Assembly: GCA_002710725.1 (NCBI GenBank)
Contig: PAKT01000072.1
Coordinates: forward strand, 1-37,449
Source: Spongiibacteraceae bacterium
GTDB lineage: Bacteria; Pseudomonadota; Gammaproteobacteria; Pseudomonadales; Spongiibacteraceae
Reading direction: 5' to 3'
Length of the DNA stretch: 37,449 nt
A program made the position numbers and the translations under genes. Below, in pieces: positions 1 through 8,447 of the stretch. Below the pieces are notes generated by a model, which worked only from the letters and a program-made list of their open reading frames with translations, made no database searches and was not told the DNA's origin. The first letter of the stretch is position 1. Each line of letters starts with the position of its first letter.

Positions 1-109
1 CGAGTCCCGTAGCGGCGATAGCCGCGAAGGTCGAGTTGCGCAGCGACCGTTGTTGATCGAGCATCGCAGGGAACCCGAAGGGCGCCGGAACAGGGGTGTC
101 TTTTTCTTG

Positions 110-141
110 GTTACTTCTTTTGGACAAGCAAAAGAAGTAAC
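110..141. repeat. Dispersed hairpin repeat (13-bp perfect arms)
   Basis: Two perfect 13-nt arms (GTTACTTCTTTTG at 110-122 and its reverse complement at 129-141) flank a 6-nt loop. The element lies about 60 bp beyond the liuB stop codon. Similar 'TTGGTTACTTCTTTTGG...CAAAAGAAGTAAC' elements are scattered through many gammaproteobacterial genomes and often give rise to spurious small ORFs, so this is read as a repeat and possible transcription terminator for the liu operon. The rest of 1-202 holds no gene I can support. Confidence 0.75.
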
Positions 142-202
142 TCGCCAGCAGGCGAAACCTGCAATAAAAACACCCATCATCAGCAGCGACAGCGCTCAAA
201 AA

Positions 203-1807
203 TCACATCCGAAACACCCCAAACCGAGTCTCCTCAATCTCCCGATTAAGCGAAGCCGCCAGGCTTAACCCCAACACCCTCCGGGTATCCGCCGGATCAA
301 TAACCCCATCATCCCAAAGCCGCGCCGAGGCATAATACGGATGCCCCTGATGCTCATACATTTCCAGCGTCGGCTTTTTAAACGCGGTCTCTTCTTTGGC
401 AGACCACTCTTTACCTTCGCGCTCCAGTTGGTCGCGTTTGATCTGCGCAAGCACGCCAGCGGCCTGCTCGCCACCCATCACCGAAATGCGTGCATTGGGC
501 CACATAAACATAAAGCGGGGGTCGTAGGCGCGGCCGCACATGCCATAGTTGCCTGCGCCGAATGAACCGCCGATCAATACGGTCAGTTTTGGCACCTGTG
601 CGCAAGCAACCGCGGTTACCATTTTGGCGCCGTGCTTGGCGATGCCACCGGTTTCATATTGTTTGCCGACCATAAAGCCGGTGATGTTTTGCAGAAAAAT
701 CAGCGGAATTTTGCGCTGGGAACACAGCTCAACAAAGTGGGCGCCTTTTTGCGCGGATTCCGAGAACAGAATGCCATTGTTGGCGACAATGCCCACCGGT
801 ATGCCGTAGAGGCGGGCAAAACCGCAGACGAGGGTGGTACCGTAAAGCGCTTTGAATTCGTCAAAATCAGAGCCGTCTACGATGCGCGCGATGACTTCGC
901 GCACGTCATAGGACTTGCGGGTGTCGGTGGGGATTACGCCGTAAATTTCTTCGGGCGCATACTTGGGTTCTTGCGCTTCCACGACATCCAGTTGTTGTGG
1001 TTTTTTGCGATTCAGCCGCGAAACAGAATTGCGCGCCAGCTGCAGGGCGTGGTGATCGTTATTGGCGTAGTGATCAGACACACCGGAGGTCTTGCAGTGC
1101 ACATCGGCGCCGCCCAGTTCTTCGGCGGTCACGACTTCCCCGGTGGCGGCCTTTACCAGCGGCGGTCCGGCGAGGAAGATGGTGCCCTGATTTTTGACGA
1201 TAATGGATTCGTCGGCCATAGCCGGAATATAGGCACCGCCGGCAGTACAGGAACCCATCACCACGGCAATCTGGGGAATGCCCTTGGCGGACATATTGGC
1301 CTGATTGAAGAAAAAGCGGCCGAAGTGATCGCGATCCGGGAATACATCATCCTGGCGGGGCAGATTGGCGCCGCCGGAATCGACCAGGTAGATGCAGGGC
1401 AGATTGTTCTGCTCGGCGATGCTTTGAGCGCGCAGGTGTTTTTTTACGGTGAGGGGGTAGTAGGAGCCGCCTTTAACTGTGGCGTCGTTGGCAACAATCA
1501 TGCACTCCTGACCTGCGACGCGGCCGACACCGGTAATGATGCCGGCAGCGGGTACGTAGTCTTCATACACTTCCCAGGCTGCGAGCTGGGACAGTTCCAG
1601 AAAGGGCGAGCCTTCATCGAGCAGGGCATTGATGCGCTCCCGGGGCAGCAACTTACCGCGCTCGGTATGGCGCTTCTGATACTTTTCGCCGCCGCCCTGA
1701 CTGATCTGGGCGATCTTGGCTCGGAGGTCGTCCACCAGCGTTTGCATATGCTGGCGGTTGGCTTCGAATTCCTCGGAGCGTGGGTTGATGGTGGAGTTGA
1801 TGATCAT
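203..1807 (-). CDS. liuB: Methylcrotonyl-CoA carboxylase, carboxyltransferase (beta) subunit
   Basis: Carboxyltransferase subunit of biotin-dependent 3-methylcrotonyl-CoA carboxylase, which carboxylates 3-methylcrotonyl-CoA to 3-methylglutaconyl-CoA in leucine degradation. The 534 residues match the usual length of the family. The crotonase-fold carboxyltransferase signature is clear: an early '[18 protein letters not shown]' segment, then '[13 protein letters not shown]', '[13 protein letters not shown]' and a C-terminal '[20 protein letters not shown]' acyl-CoA site. The liuA neighbour and MerR regulator favour methylcrotonyl-CoA over propionyl- or geranyl-CoA. The ATG is preceded by AAGGA about 9 nt upstream. 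liuC and liuD (biotin subunit) are not in the window; a dispersed repeat lies directly downstream, so they may be further along or elsewhere. Confidence 0.93.
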   Translation of the reverse strand: MIINSTINPRSEEFEANRQHMQTLVDDLRAKIAQISQGGGEKYQKRHTERGKLLPRERINALLDEGSPFLELSQLAAWEVYEDYVPAAGIITGVGRVAGQECMIVANDATVKGGSYYPLTVKKHLRAQSIAEQNNLPCIYLVDSGGANLPRQDDVFPDRDHFGRFFFNQANMSAKGIPQIAVVMGSCTAGGAYIPAMADESIIVKNQGTIFLAGPPLVKAATGEVVTAEELGGADVHCKTSGVSDHYANNDHHALQLARNSVSRLNRKKPQQLDVVEAQEPKYAPEEIYGVIPTDTRKSYDVREVIARIVDGSDFDEFKALYGTTLVCGFARLYGIPVGIVANNGILFSESAQKGAHFVELCSQRKIPLIFLQNITGFMVGKQYETGGIAKHGAKMVTAVACAQVPKLTVLIGGSFGAGNYGMCGRAYDPRFMFMWPNARISVMGGEQAAGVLAQIKRDQLEREGKEWSAKEETAFKKPTLEMYEHQGHPYYASARLWDDGVIDPADTRRVLGLSLAASLNREIEETRFGVFRM

Positions 1808-1834
1808 TGTGATGAATCCTTGTCAATTAGCAGG

Positions 1835-1942
1835 ACGCTGGACGGGAGACGGGAGACGCAAAAGCGAGTGCGGCTGCGCCGCGCAATGCTGCGTTTTCTG
1901 CGAAGCAGCCAGTCTTGGCGTCTCCCGTCTCCCGTCCAGCGT
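1835..1942. repeat. 108-bp inverted-repeat element between liuA and liuB
   Basis: A 25-nt arm at 1835-1859 (beginning ACGCTGGACGGGAGACGGGA) is repeated as an exact reverse complement at 1918-1942, enclosing 58 nt. The arms contain an internal GACGGGA repeat. The element fills nearly all of the 145-bp gap between liuA and liuB, so it would be transcribed as a long hairpin inside the operon message. It looks like a small dispersed palindromic element (REP- or MITE-like). No target-site duplication was identified. Confidence 0.85.
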
Positions 1943-1952
1943 TTCCCCATCT

Positions 1953-3122
1953 CTATGCAGTTTCCTTAAACAATTCCCGCCCAATCAGCATGCGTCGAAT
2001 TTCTGACGTACCCGCACCAATCTCATAAAGCTTGGCATCGCGCAGCAGCCGACCGGTGGGGTATTCATTGATATAGCCATTGCCGCCGAGTGTCTGAATG
2101 GCTTGCAAGGCTTGCTGGGTAGCGCGCTCGGCGGTGTAGAGAATCACTGCAGCGGCGTCTTTACGGCTTTCTTCGCCGCGATCACAGGCGCGGGCTACCG
2201 CATAAAGGTAGGCGCGGCTGGCGTTGAGTTCCGTGTACATATCCGCCACCTTGCCCTGCATCAGCTGAAACTCGCCAATGCTTTGACCGAACTGTTTGCG
2301 GTCGTGAAGATAGGGCACTACAACGTCGAGACAGGCCTGCATAATGCCGACCGGGCCACCCGACAAAACAGTGCGCTCGTAGTCGAGGCCGCTCATCAGT
2401 ACATTTACACCGCGACCTTCGCCGCCGAGGATATTCTCAGCAGGCACTTCGCAGTCTTCGAACACCAGCTCACAGGTGTTGGAGCCGCGCATGCCCAATT
2501 TGTCGAGTTTTTGCGCACGGGAAAAGCCGGGGGAATCGCGCTCGACAATAAAGGCAGTCATGCCGCGTGGACCGGCGTCGATATCGGTTTTCGCATAGAT
2601 CACATAGACGTGGGCGTCCGGGCCGTTGGTGATCCACATTTTGTTGCCGTTGAGAATATAGCGGTCGCCTTTTTTCTCGGCGCGCAGTTTCATGCTCACA
2701 ACATCTGAGCCCGCGTTTGGCTCGGACATGGCCAGCGCACCCACATGCTCGCCGCTACATAATTTGGGCAAATATTTGCGACGCTGCTCATCGTTGCCGT
2801 TTTTGAAAATCTGGTTAACACACAGGTTCGAGTGCGCGCCGTAAGACAAGCCGACCGAGGCAGAGGCGCGGCTGATTTCTTCCATTGCCACACAGTGGGC
2901 GAGGTAGCCCATATTGCTGCCGCCGTATTCCTCGCTCACCGTGATACCGAGCAAGCCCAGATCACCGAATTTCTTCCACATATCCATCGGAAATTCGTTG
3001 TCGCGATCGATGGCTTCGGCGCGCGGTGCCAGTTCGGCCTGAGCCATATTCCAGGTCATATCGCGCAGCATGTCGATCTCTTCGCCGAGGCCGAAATTGA
3101 GTGTGGGGTACGGTGTGTTCAT
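1953..3122 (-). CDS. liuA: Isovaleryl-CoA dehydrogenase
   Basis: FAD-dependent acyl-CoA dehydrogenase that oxidises isovaleryl-CoA to 3-methylcrotonyl-CoA, passing electrons to ETF. Family hallmarks are present: '[20 protein letters not shown]' for flavin/substrate binding, '[19 protein letters not shown]', and the C-terminal '[20 protein letters not shown]'. The '[14 protein letters not shown]' segment holds a glutamate (about residue 249) at the place of the catalytic base specific to isovaleryl-CoA dehydrogenases, which differs from the C-terminal base of other acyl-CoA dehydrogenases. The ATG at 3122 is chosen over an in-frame TTG 15 nt upstream because it has GGAAGGG correctly placed. 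It gives 389 residues. It sits 35 bp behind liuR and upstream of liuB. Confidence 0.93.
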   Translation of the reverse strand: MNTPYPTLNFGLGEEIDMLRDMTWNMAQAELAPRAEAIDRDNEFPMDMWKKFGDLGLLGITVSEEYGGSNMGYLAHCVAMEEISRASASVGLSYGAHSNLCVNQIFKNGNDEQRRKYLPKLCSGEHVGALAMSEPNAGSDVVSMKLRAEKKGDRYILNGNKMWITNGPDAHVYVIYAKTDIDAGPRGMTAFIVERDSPGFSRAQKLDKLGMRGSNTCELVFEDCEVPAENILGGEGRGVNVLMSGLDYERTVLSGGPVGIMQACLDVVVPYLHDRKQFGQSIGEFQLMQGKVADMYTELNASRAYLYAVARACDRGEESRKDAAAVILYTAERATQQALQAIQTLGGNGYINEYPTGRLLRDAKLYEIGAGTSEIRRMLIGRELFKETA

Positions 3123-3157
3123 TGCTTGCCCTTCCAAAGAGTACTTTTAATTTACGT

Positions 3158-3559
3158 TCAGGATATGGTGACGCTTTTCATGGCTGTCAGTGCGTCGGTG
3201 CAGCGCGCCTCGGCTTCATCCAGCTCGCGCATCATGGTGCGCAAGTCTTCTAGTTGTGTTTTCAGGTGTTCGCGTTTTTCGCGAATCTTGTCGATCAGCG
3301 TTTGCAGCTGTTGGCTGTTGTCCTGATCCGGGTGGTACATCTCAATGATGTCCTTGCTCTCTTCCAGCGACAGGCCAAGGCGCTTGCCGCGCAGAATAAG
3401 AATCAGTTTGACGCGGTCAGCCGCGCTGTAGATGCGGGTCTGGCCATTCCGCTTTGGTTGAAGCAGTCCTTTTTCTTCGTAAAAGCGGATCGCACGAGTA
3501 GTTATGCCGAATTCCTCGGCTAGCTGGGAGATGCTGAATGAGCGGTTTTTCGAGGTCAC
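3158..3559 (-). CDS. liuR: MerR-family regulator of the liu (leucine/isovalerate) operon
   Basis: Small MerR-type transcription factor. The N-terminal winged helix-turn-helix 'FSISQLAEEFGITTRAIRFY' runs into 'EEKGLLQPKRNGQTRIYSAAD', followed by a long coiled dimerisation helix rich in Lys, Glu and Gln. There is no cysteine-rich metal site, which fits the LiuR group of acyl-CoA-responsive regulators. It is the first gene of liuR-liuA-liuB. An upstream in-frame TTG (3601) would give 147 residues, but the promoter -10 element lies inside that extension, so the GTG at 3559 (133 residues) is preferred. The Shine-Dalgarno sequence before it is weak. Confidence 0.87.
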   Translation of the reverse strand: MTSKNRSFSISQLAEEFGITTRAIRFYEEKGLLQPKRNGQTRIYSAADRVKLILILRGKRLGLSLEESKDIIEMYHPDQDNSQQLQTLIDKIREKREHLKTQLEDLRTMMRELDEAEARCTDALTAMKSVTIS

Positions 3560-3588
3560 TGCGCGGTCCCGATGTGGTGATGGCTCCG

Positions 3589-3618
3589 ATTCTAGCGCCA
3601 AGTTTACGTTAACGTCAA
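3589..3618 (-). promoter_or_regulatory. liuR promoter with LiuR-type operator
   Basis: On the minus strand TTGACG (3618-3613) and TAGAAT (3594-3589) form a good -35/-10 pair with an 18-bp spacer, longer than the standard 17 as is common at MerR-family promoters. The near-perfect palindrome TTTACGTTAACGTCAA (3603-3618, plus-strand reading) covers the -35 and part of the spacer. It resembles the inverted repeat described for LiuR in proteobacteria. Binding by the adjacent regulator is inferred. Confidence 0.72.
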
Positions 3619-3671
3619 CGGTAGCCCCCTTGCCCCGCCCTCTCCGGGCGCACAGACAACATTAGAAGGTC

Positions 3672-3692
3672 CCCTCTCCCATGGGGAGAGGG
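3672..3692. repeat. CCCTCTCCC hairpin, copy 1
   Basis: CCCTCTCCC (3672-3680) and GGGAGAGGG (3684-3692) are perfect 9-nt arms around a 3-nt loop. The element lies between the divergent liuR and epoxide-hydrolase genes. A second copy with identical arms is at 7394-7414. Together with the following GACAGGGTGAGGGG it matches a common dispersed intergenic repeat type. Confidence 0.7.
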
Positions 3693-3782
3693 ACAGGGTG
3701 AGGGGCGAGCAATATCAGATGAACCACCCTTCATGGAACAAAGCCCACCAAAGCATTAATCTGTTTCCAAAAAGGAGCGCCC

Positions 3783-4751
3783 ATGCCCATCAGTCATCAC
3801 CACGCCACCATTAACGGAATTCACAGCCACTGGGTCGAAGCCGGCGACGGCCTGCCTGTGGTGCTGTGCCACGGTTTTCCTCACCTCTGGTTCAGTTGGC
3901 ACCGGCAGATCGAGGCCTTGAGCGAGGCGGGCTACCGGGTGATTGCCCCGGATATGCGAGGTATGGGGCAAACCGAAGCTCCGCCTGAAAAGGAAGCCTA
4001 TTCGGTGTCAGCCATCACCGGCGATCTGCTGGGACTGCTTGATCATCTTGGCATAGACAGAGCCGTATTCTGCGGCCTGGATTTTGGTGCTTTTGCCATT
4101 TATGACCTGGCCCACCTGCACCCGGAGCGGGTATTGGCAGTGATTGGTCTGGAAAACCCGGCGGCGCCACACAATCCCGATGTGCCTCCGCTCAGTGAAT
4201 ACGCGGAGATGGCAAAAGAGCATTTTCTTCATATCGAGTATTTTCGAGAGCCGGGGCGTGCCGATCGCGATCTGGCGGCGGAGCCGCGCCTGTTCTTGCA
4301 GAAGGTGTTCTGGGCCTTGAGCGGTGAGGGGGATTACTTTGCCACCTGGAAATACCCACCGTCAGCTACCTATATAGAGGCCATGGATGAGGCGCCACCA
4401 CTGCCCTGGCCCTGGCTCAGTGAGCTGGAGTTTGAGTTTTTTCACAGTGAATATGCGCGAAGTGGCTTTACCGGCGGGCTTAACTGGTATCGGGCGATGG
4501 ATATCAAATGGCAGGAGCGTAAGGCCTTTGAAGGCAAACAATCAAAGGTTCCTGCCTATTTTCTCGGTAGCGAGTTCGATGTGGATCTCGAAGGTTTTCA
4601 CGGTGACGATCCGATCAGCCTGATGCGGGCGCAGTTCCCGGACCTTCGCAGAGTGGAAATGATCCCCGGCGCCGGGCATCTGGTGCAGCTGGAAAAGTCC
4701 GATGAGGTGAACCGGATTCTGCTGGACTATCTGGCCGATATCGGGGCTTAA
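3783..4751 (+). CDS. Alpha/beta-hydrolase, epoxide hydrolase type
   Basis: Predicted soluble epoxide hydrolase converting an epoxide to a diol through an aspartyl-ester intermediate. The 322-residue sequence has the HGFP oxyanion motif (residues 30-33), a nucleophile elbow 'CGLDFGA' with Asp100 as nucleophile, an acid residue near Asp266 ('GSEFDVD') and His299 in 'GAGHLVQLEK'. A cap-domain tyrosine in 'GGLNWYR' (about 236) is consistent with epoxide ring activation. The Asp nucleophile also occurs in haloalkane dehalogenases, but the cap tyrosine and HGFP motif favour an epoxide hydrolase. The start is preceded by AAAGGAG. Its last bases overlap the end of the convergent LysR gene by 4 nt. 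The natural substrate is unknown. Confidence 0.83.
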   Translation: MPISHHHATINGIHSHWVEAGDGLPVVLCHGFPHLWFSWHRQIEALSEAGYRVIAPDMRGMGQTEAPPEKEAYSVSAITGDLLGLLDHLGIDRAVFCGLDFGAFAIYDLAHLHPERVLAVIGLENPAAPHNPDVPPLSEYAEMAKEHFLHIEYFREPGRADRDLAAEPRLFLQKVFWALSGEGDYFATWKYPPSATYIEAMDEAPPLPWPWLSELEFEFFHSEYARSGFTGGLNWYRAMDIKWQERKAFEGKQSKVPAYFLGSEFDVDLEGFHGDDPISLMRAQFPDLRRVEMIPGAGHLVQLEKSDEVNRILLDYLADIGA

Positions 4752-5647
4752 CGAGTCAGGGCCTGAATCTGCTCCCGCAGCCAGCGATTACCGGGGTCGT
4801 TGTCCACATTGCGGTGCCAGTAAAGGTAGGCATCGAAGGCCATGGTTTTAAAAGGCAGGGGCAATACCTTCAGCCCGAACTGTGGCGCCAGCTCCCGCGC
4901 GTAATTTTCTGCCAACGTCAGCAGGTAGTCGGTTTCACTGACAATGCGCAGGGCCGCAAAGGCGTTCTGGCAGCGCAGGCGAATGTGGCGCTGTATCCCC
5001 AGGCGACTCAGTTCCACGTCCTCAAAGCCCTGTCCTGAGCGGCGCGAGCTAAGTTGGATATGGTCTTGCTCCAGATAATCCTCAAGACTTAAGCCCTGGC
5101 TAACCACCCGGTGATGGGGGCGGGCCAGCACCACCATGCTGTCCCGGGCGATGCGTTGATAGGCGATATCATCGGATACCGGGCGCAACACATCGATGGC
5201 GACGTCCAGCACCCCGGTCGCCAATTCGGATTCCAGGTCCGGGCGGTTCAGGCGAACCGACGACACGGTCAGCTCCGGCGCGGAGTCTGCAATACGCCTG
5301 GCAAGAGCAGGCAGAACACTGACTTCCAGCAGATCCCGCATCCCCACTGAGAAGGCCCGGTCGCTGCTGCCCGGCTCGAAACGTTCAATATCGTTAAACA
5401 TGATCTGCAGCTCGCGCAGAGAGCGGCGAACGGTGCCAATCAGACTGCGGGCCTTGGGTGTGGGCATCATCAGCCGCCCATCGCGCTCAAAAAGCGGATC
5501 GTCAAACAAAGTGCGCAGCCGGCCCAAGGCATGGCTTACGGCAGGCTGGGTCAGATGCAGTTTTTCAGCCGCGCGGGTAATGCCGCCTTCGCTGTAGATG
5601 GCGTCAAAGACAACCAGCAAATTCAGGTCTACCCTGTTGATGTGCAT
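4748..5647 (-). CDS. LysR-family transcriptional regulator
   Basis: A 299-residue LysR-type regulator. The N-terminal helix-turn-helix reads 'GGITRAAEKLHLTQPAVSHA' and is followed by 'LGRLRTLFDDPLFERDGR'. The rest is the two-lobed effector-binding domain. The N-terminus ('VDLNLLVVFDAIYSEGG') resembles the NodD/PcpR/LinR branch, which often responds to aromatic or hydrophobic compounds. It is transcribed divergently from the SDR-MDR-kinase-dehydrogenase operon and is the obvious candidate to control it. It overlaps the convergent epoxide-hydrolase gene by 4 nt. The inducer cannot be read from sequence. Confidence 0.9.
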   Translation of the reverse strand: MHINRVDLNLLVVFDAIYSEGGITRAAEKLHLTQPAVSHALGRLRTLFDDPLFERDGRLMMPTPKARSLIGTVRRSLRELQIMFNDIERFEPGSSDRAFSVGMRDLLEVSVLPALARRIADSAPELTVSSVRLNRPDLESELATGVLDVAIDVLRPVSDDIAYQRIARDSMVVLARPHHRVVSQGLSLEDYLEQDHIQLSSRRSGQGFEDVELSRLGIQRHIRLRCQNAFAALRIVSETDYLLTLAENYARELAPQFGLKVLPLPFKTMAFDAYLYWHRNVDNDPGNRWLREQIQALTR

Positions 5648-5658
5648 TAGGCGGGCTG

Positions 5659-5671
5659 ACTGTAAAACAGT
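5659..5671. promoter_or_regulatory. Small palindrome in the lysR / SDR divergent region
   Basis: ACTGT-AAA-ACAGT is a perfect 5-nt inverted repeat 12 bp upstream of the LysR start codon, in the 135-bp divergent region. It could be the autoregulatory part of a LysR binding region, but LysR boxes are degenerate and no strong T-N11-A site with good flanks was singled out. Confidence 0.35.
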
Positions 5672-5782
5672 GATCTATGCATGATATTAATGCCAAGCGA
5701 TAACTCTAATTGATTGGAATAATAGTAAGCCCCTGTCTAAGCTGCTGGCAAGTCGAAAACACCATTAGAGGGAGTGCTATAC

Positions 5783-6553
5783 ATGGAACGGTCCACGTCT
5801 TTTGATCTCAAGGGCAAAGTTGCTCTGGTTACCGGAGCCAGTCGGGGTATTGGTGAGGCCATCGCCCGTCTGCTGGCCGAGCAGGGCGCGACGGTTATCG
5901 TATCCAGCCGCAAGATCGATGGCTGCGAAGCCGTCGCTTCGTCTATCCGCGAGAATGGTGGCCAGGCTGAGGCCTTTGCCTGTCATATCGGCGAACTGGA
6001 GCAGATCGAGGGCATTTTCAAGCACATCCGCGATCAGCACGGTCGGCTCGACATTCTGGTGAATAACGCCGCCACCAACCCTCACTTTGGTCATATCACG
6101 GAAACACCGGTTTCCATGTTCCAGAAAACAGTCGACGTGAATATTCGTGGCTACTTTGTGATGTGCCAGGAGGGCGCCAAGCTGATGATGGCCCAGGGCG
6201 GCGGCAGCATTGTCAACGTCGCATCCGTTAACGGCGTGATCCCCGGCGACATGCAGGGCATTTACTCGGTAACCAAGGCAGCGGTTATCTCCATGACCAA
6301 AGCCTTTGCCAAAGAGTGTGCTCAGATGGGCGTTCGTGTAAATGCATTGCTACCCGGCATGACCGACACCAAGTTTGCCTCGGCGCTGGTTGAGAATGAC
6401 GAAATCCGCGAGCACGCTATGCAACACGTACCGATGAAGCGCGTGGCCGATCCCAGTGAAATGGCCGGTGCGGTGTTGTACCTGGTTTCACCAGCGGCGA
6501 GCTATACCACGGGTGTTGCTCTGAATGTCGATGGCGGCTATCTGACAGCCTGA
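5783..6553 (+). CDS. Short-chain dehydrogenase/reductase (SDR), first copy
   Basis: Classical NAD(P)-dependent SDR of 256 residues. The nucleotide-binding motif TGASRGIG is at about 17-24, the NNAA stabilising motif at about 95, and the catalytic Ser148-Tyr161-Lys165 triad lies in 'ASVNGVIPGDMQGIYSVTKA'. The C-terminal 'SYTTGVALNVDGGY' is typical of 3-oxoacyl-ACP reductase-like SDRs. Substrate unknown; a hydroxyacyl-CoA or alcohol step is plausible from the neighbours. The ATG at 5783 is chosen over a GTG 9 nt upstream because GAGGGA lies 9 nt before it. First gene of the operon, 11 bp before the second SDR. Confidence 0.9.
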   Translation: MERSTSFDLKGKVALVTGASRGIGEAIARLLAEQGATVIVSSRKIDGCEAVASSIRENGGQAEAFACHIGELEQIEGIFKHIRDQHGRLDILVNNAATNPHFGHITETPVSMFQKTVDVNIRGYFVMCQEGAKLMMAQGGGSIVNVASVNGVIPGDMQGIYSVTKAAVISMTKAFAKECAQMGVRVNALLPGMTDTKFASALVENDEIREHAMQHVPMKRVADPSEMAGAVLYLVSPAASYTTGVALNVDGGYLTA

Positions 6554-6564
6554 GTGAGGTGCAT

Positions 6565-7392
6565 ATGGATTCTCTTGAAAATCGCGTAGCCATCGTCACC
6601 GGTGCCGGTAGTGGTCTGGGTCGGGAGCTGGCCAAACTGTGCGCCGCAGAAGGTATGAAGCTGGTGCTGGCCGATGTCGACCAAAAAGGACTCGAAGAAA
6701 CCCGCTCTATGCTGGGCGCGACCGAATCAGTCGTGCGCCGTACCGATGTGACCAAGCGGGAAGAACTGGACGCGCTTGCAAGCCTGACCTACGACACCTT
6801 CGGCAAGGCCCACCTGCTGTTCAATAACGCTGGCGTGGCCGCTTCAGGCCCGGTCTGGAGCAGCACGGCCGACGAGTGGGCATGGGTCATGGGTGTGAAT
6901 GTGATGGGCGTTGTTCACGGCATTCAGGCTTTTGTGCCGCGAATGCTGGAGCAAGGTGAGCCGGCTCATGTGGTGAGCACTGCCTCATTGGCAGGCCTGA
7001 CATCGGTGCCTGGCTCCGGTGTGTACTGCGTTTCCAAGCACAGTGTGGTGACCTTGTCCGAGTGTCTTTACCACGATTTGCAAATGGCAAAAGCAGATAT
7101 TGGCGTATCGGTTCTGTGTCCGGCCTTTTTCAAAACCGGTATTGCTGAATCGGAACGCAACCGACCTCAGGAGTTGAGTGAAAGTAACCCCGACGGTGCG
7201 GCCTTTGCGCAGTTTGTAAAAGCAGCGATTGAAGCTGGCAAGTTAAGCGCTGAAGACATTGCCCGCACGACGCTGGATGCGGTCAAGGCGGATCGCTTTT
7301 ATATTCTGCCGCACAAGGGCGCGCGCAAGAGTGTAGAGCTGCGCATGAACGACATTCTGAACGATCGCAATCCCACCAGTCCGATGGCGTAA
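6565..7392 (+). CDS. Short-chain dehydrogenase/reductase (SDR), second copy
   Basis: Second, clearly different SDR in the operon, 275 residues. It has TGAGSGLG for NAD(P) binding near the N-terminus, 'LLFNNAGVAASG', and the Ser141-Tyr154-Lys158 active site in 'TASLAGLTSVPGSGVYCVSK'. The C-terminal part is longer than in the preceding SDR and lacks its 'NVDGGY' ending, which fits the group annotated as SDR family NAD(P)-dependent oxidoreductase with broad alcohol or ketone substrates. The ATG at 6565 follows GAGG by 5 nt; a GTG two codons earlier is less likely. Substrate not identified. Confidence 0.88.
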   Translation: MDSLENRVAIVTGAGSGLGRELAKLCAAEGMKLVLADVDQKGLEETRSMLGATESVVRRTDVTKREELDALASLTYDTFGKAHLLFNNAGVAASGPVWSSTADEWAWVMGVNVMGVVHGIQAFVPRMLEQGEPAHVVSTASLAGLTSVPGSGVYCVSKHSVVTLSECLYHDLQMAKADIGVSVLCPAFFKTGIAESERNRPQELSESNPDGAAFAQFVKAAIEAGKLSAEDIARTTLDAVKADRFYILPHKGARKSVELRMNDILNDRNPTSPMA

Positions 7393-7393
7393 G

Positions 7394-7414
7394 CCCTCTC
7401 CCCAAGGGAGAGGG
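7394..7414. repeat. CCCTCTCCC hairpin, copy 2
   Basis: Perfect 9-nt arms CCCTCTCCC (7394-7402) and GGGAGAGGG (7406-7414) with a CAA loop, beginning immediately after the stop codon of the second SDR. The arms are identical to those of the element at 3672-3692. It lies inside the operon and could act as a weak attenuator or protect mRNA ends. Confidence 0.7.
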
Positions 7415-7460
7415 GGCGTAAGAATAGAGTTGGGTGGTAACAATCGAATAAGGAGCAATT

Positions 7461-8444
7461 ATGAAAGCGTTATTGTGTAAAGCGCACGGTTTGCCAGAGA
7501 AGCTGGTCGTCGAAGAAGTGGCAGACCTGGAAGCTGTGAAAGGCCAGGTGGTGCTGGAAGTAAAAGCTGCGGCTGTTAACTTTCCCGATACCCTGATTAT
7601 TCAAAACCTGTATCAGTTCAAACCCGAGCTGCCTTTCTCTGCCGGCGGCGAATGCGCTGGTGTTGTAAAGAGCGTGGGCGAAGGTGTCAAGCACGTTAAA
7701 CCCGGTGACAGCGTGATCGCCTTTACCGGTTGGGGCGCCTTTGCTGAGCAGGTCTGCGCCGACGCTTCTGCAGTTATCCCGATGCCTGAAGGCATGGATT
7801 TTGTCACCGCCTCTGCCTTCGTAATGACCTATGCAACGAGCTATCACGCGCTGGTTGATCGTGGTCAACTTAAGGAAGGCGAAACGCTGCTGGTGCTTGG
7901 CGCGTCCGGTGGTGTGGGGCTGGCGGCGATTGAAATTGGCAAAGCGCTGGGCGCGCGGGTCATTGCTGCGGCTTCTACGGCGGAAAAGCTGGATGTGTGC
8001 AAAGACCACGGCGCGGACGAGCTGCTGAACTACGAAACTGAAGACATGAAGGCCCGCTTGAAAGAGCTGACTGGCGGCAAGGGCGTGGACGTGGTTTACG
8101 ACCCCGTCGGTGGCCCCTTCAGTGAGATTGCCCTGCGTTCAACCGGTTGGCGCGGACGTTTTCTGGTGATTGGTTTTGCCAATGGCGAAATCCCTAAAAT
8201 CCCGCTGAACCTGACCCTTTTGAAAGGCAGTTCGATCTGTGGGGTGTTCTGGGGCGATTACGTCAAGCGAGAGCCCAATAACAACATCAATGACCTGTTT
8301 GCGCTGTTCGAATGGCTGCAGGCCGGCAAGCTGAAGCCACACATTGCCGGCACCTATTCACTGGAAGAAGGCCCGAAAGCGATTCGCGCACTGATGGACC
8401 GAAAGGTGTCGGGCAAAGTCGTGATCGTGCCCGGTAAGGAGTGA
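7461..8444 (+). CDS. NADPH:quinone oxidoreductase-like MDR protein
   Basis: Zinc-free medium-chain dehydrogenase/reductase of the quinone oxidoreductase (zeta-crystallin/QOR) group, 327 residues. The N-terminal GroES-like domain ('VNFPDTLIIQNLYQFKPELP', 'GGECAGVVKSVGEGV') is followed by a Rossmann domain with 'LGASGGVGLAAIEIGKALGA'. It would use NADPH to reduce an enone, quinone or acyl-CoA-like substrate. The zinc-binding cysteines of alcohol dehydrogenases are missing. The ATG at 7461 follows AAGGAG. It is separated from the next gene by only a few bases, which indicates co-transcription. The actual substrate is open. Confidence 0.87.
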   Translation: MKALLCKAHGLPEKLVVEEVADLEAVKGQVVLEVKAAAVNFPDTLIIQNLYQFKPELPFSAGGECAGVVKSVGEGVKHVKPGDSVIAFTGWGAFAEQVCADASAVIPMPEGMDFVTASAFVMTYATSYHALVDRGQLKEGETLLVLGASGGVGLAAIEIGKALGARVIAAASTAEKLDVCKDHGADELLNYETEDMKARLKELTGGKGVDVVYDPVGGPFSEIALRSTGWRGRFLVIGFANGEIPKIPLNLTLLKGSSICGVFWGDYVKREPNNNINDLFALFEWLQAGKLKPHIAGTYSLEEGPKAIRALMDRKVSGKVVIVPGKE

Positions 8445-8447
8445 GTG

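Noticed and set aside
50-268. Small plus-strand ORF of 72 codons at the left edge
   Set aside because: It is made from the dispersed hairpin repeat and the antisense of the liuB end. Such 'FFLVTSFGQAKEVT' peptides are a known by-product of this repeat type.
632-1969. 445-codon plus-strand ORF opposite liuB
   Set aside because: It is an antisense shadow of the well-supported liuB gene, has no recognisable domain and runs through the inverted-repeat element.
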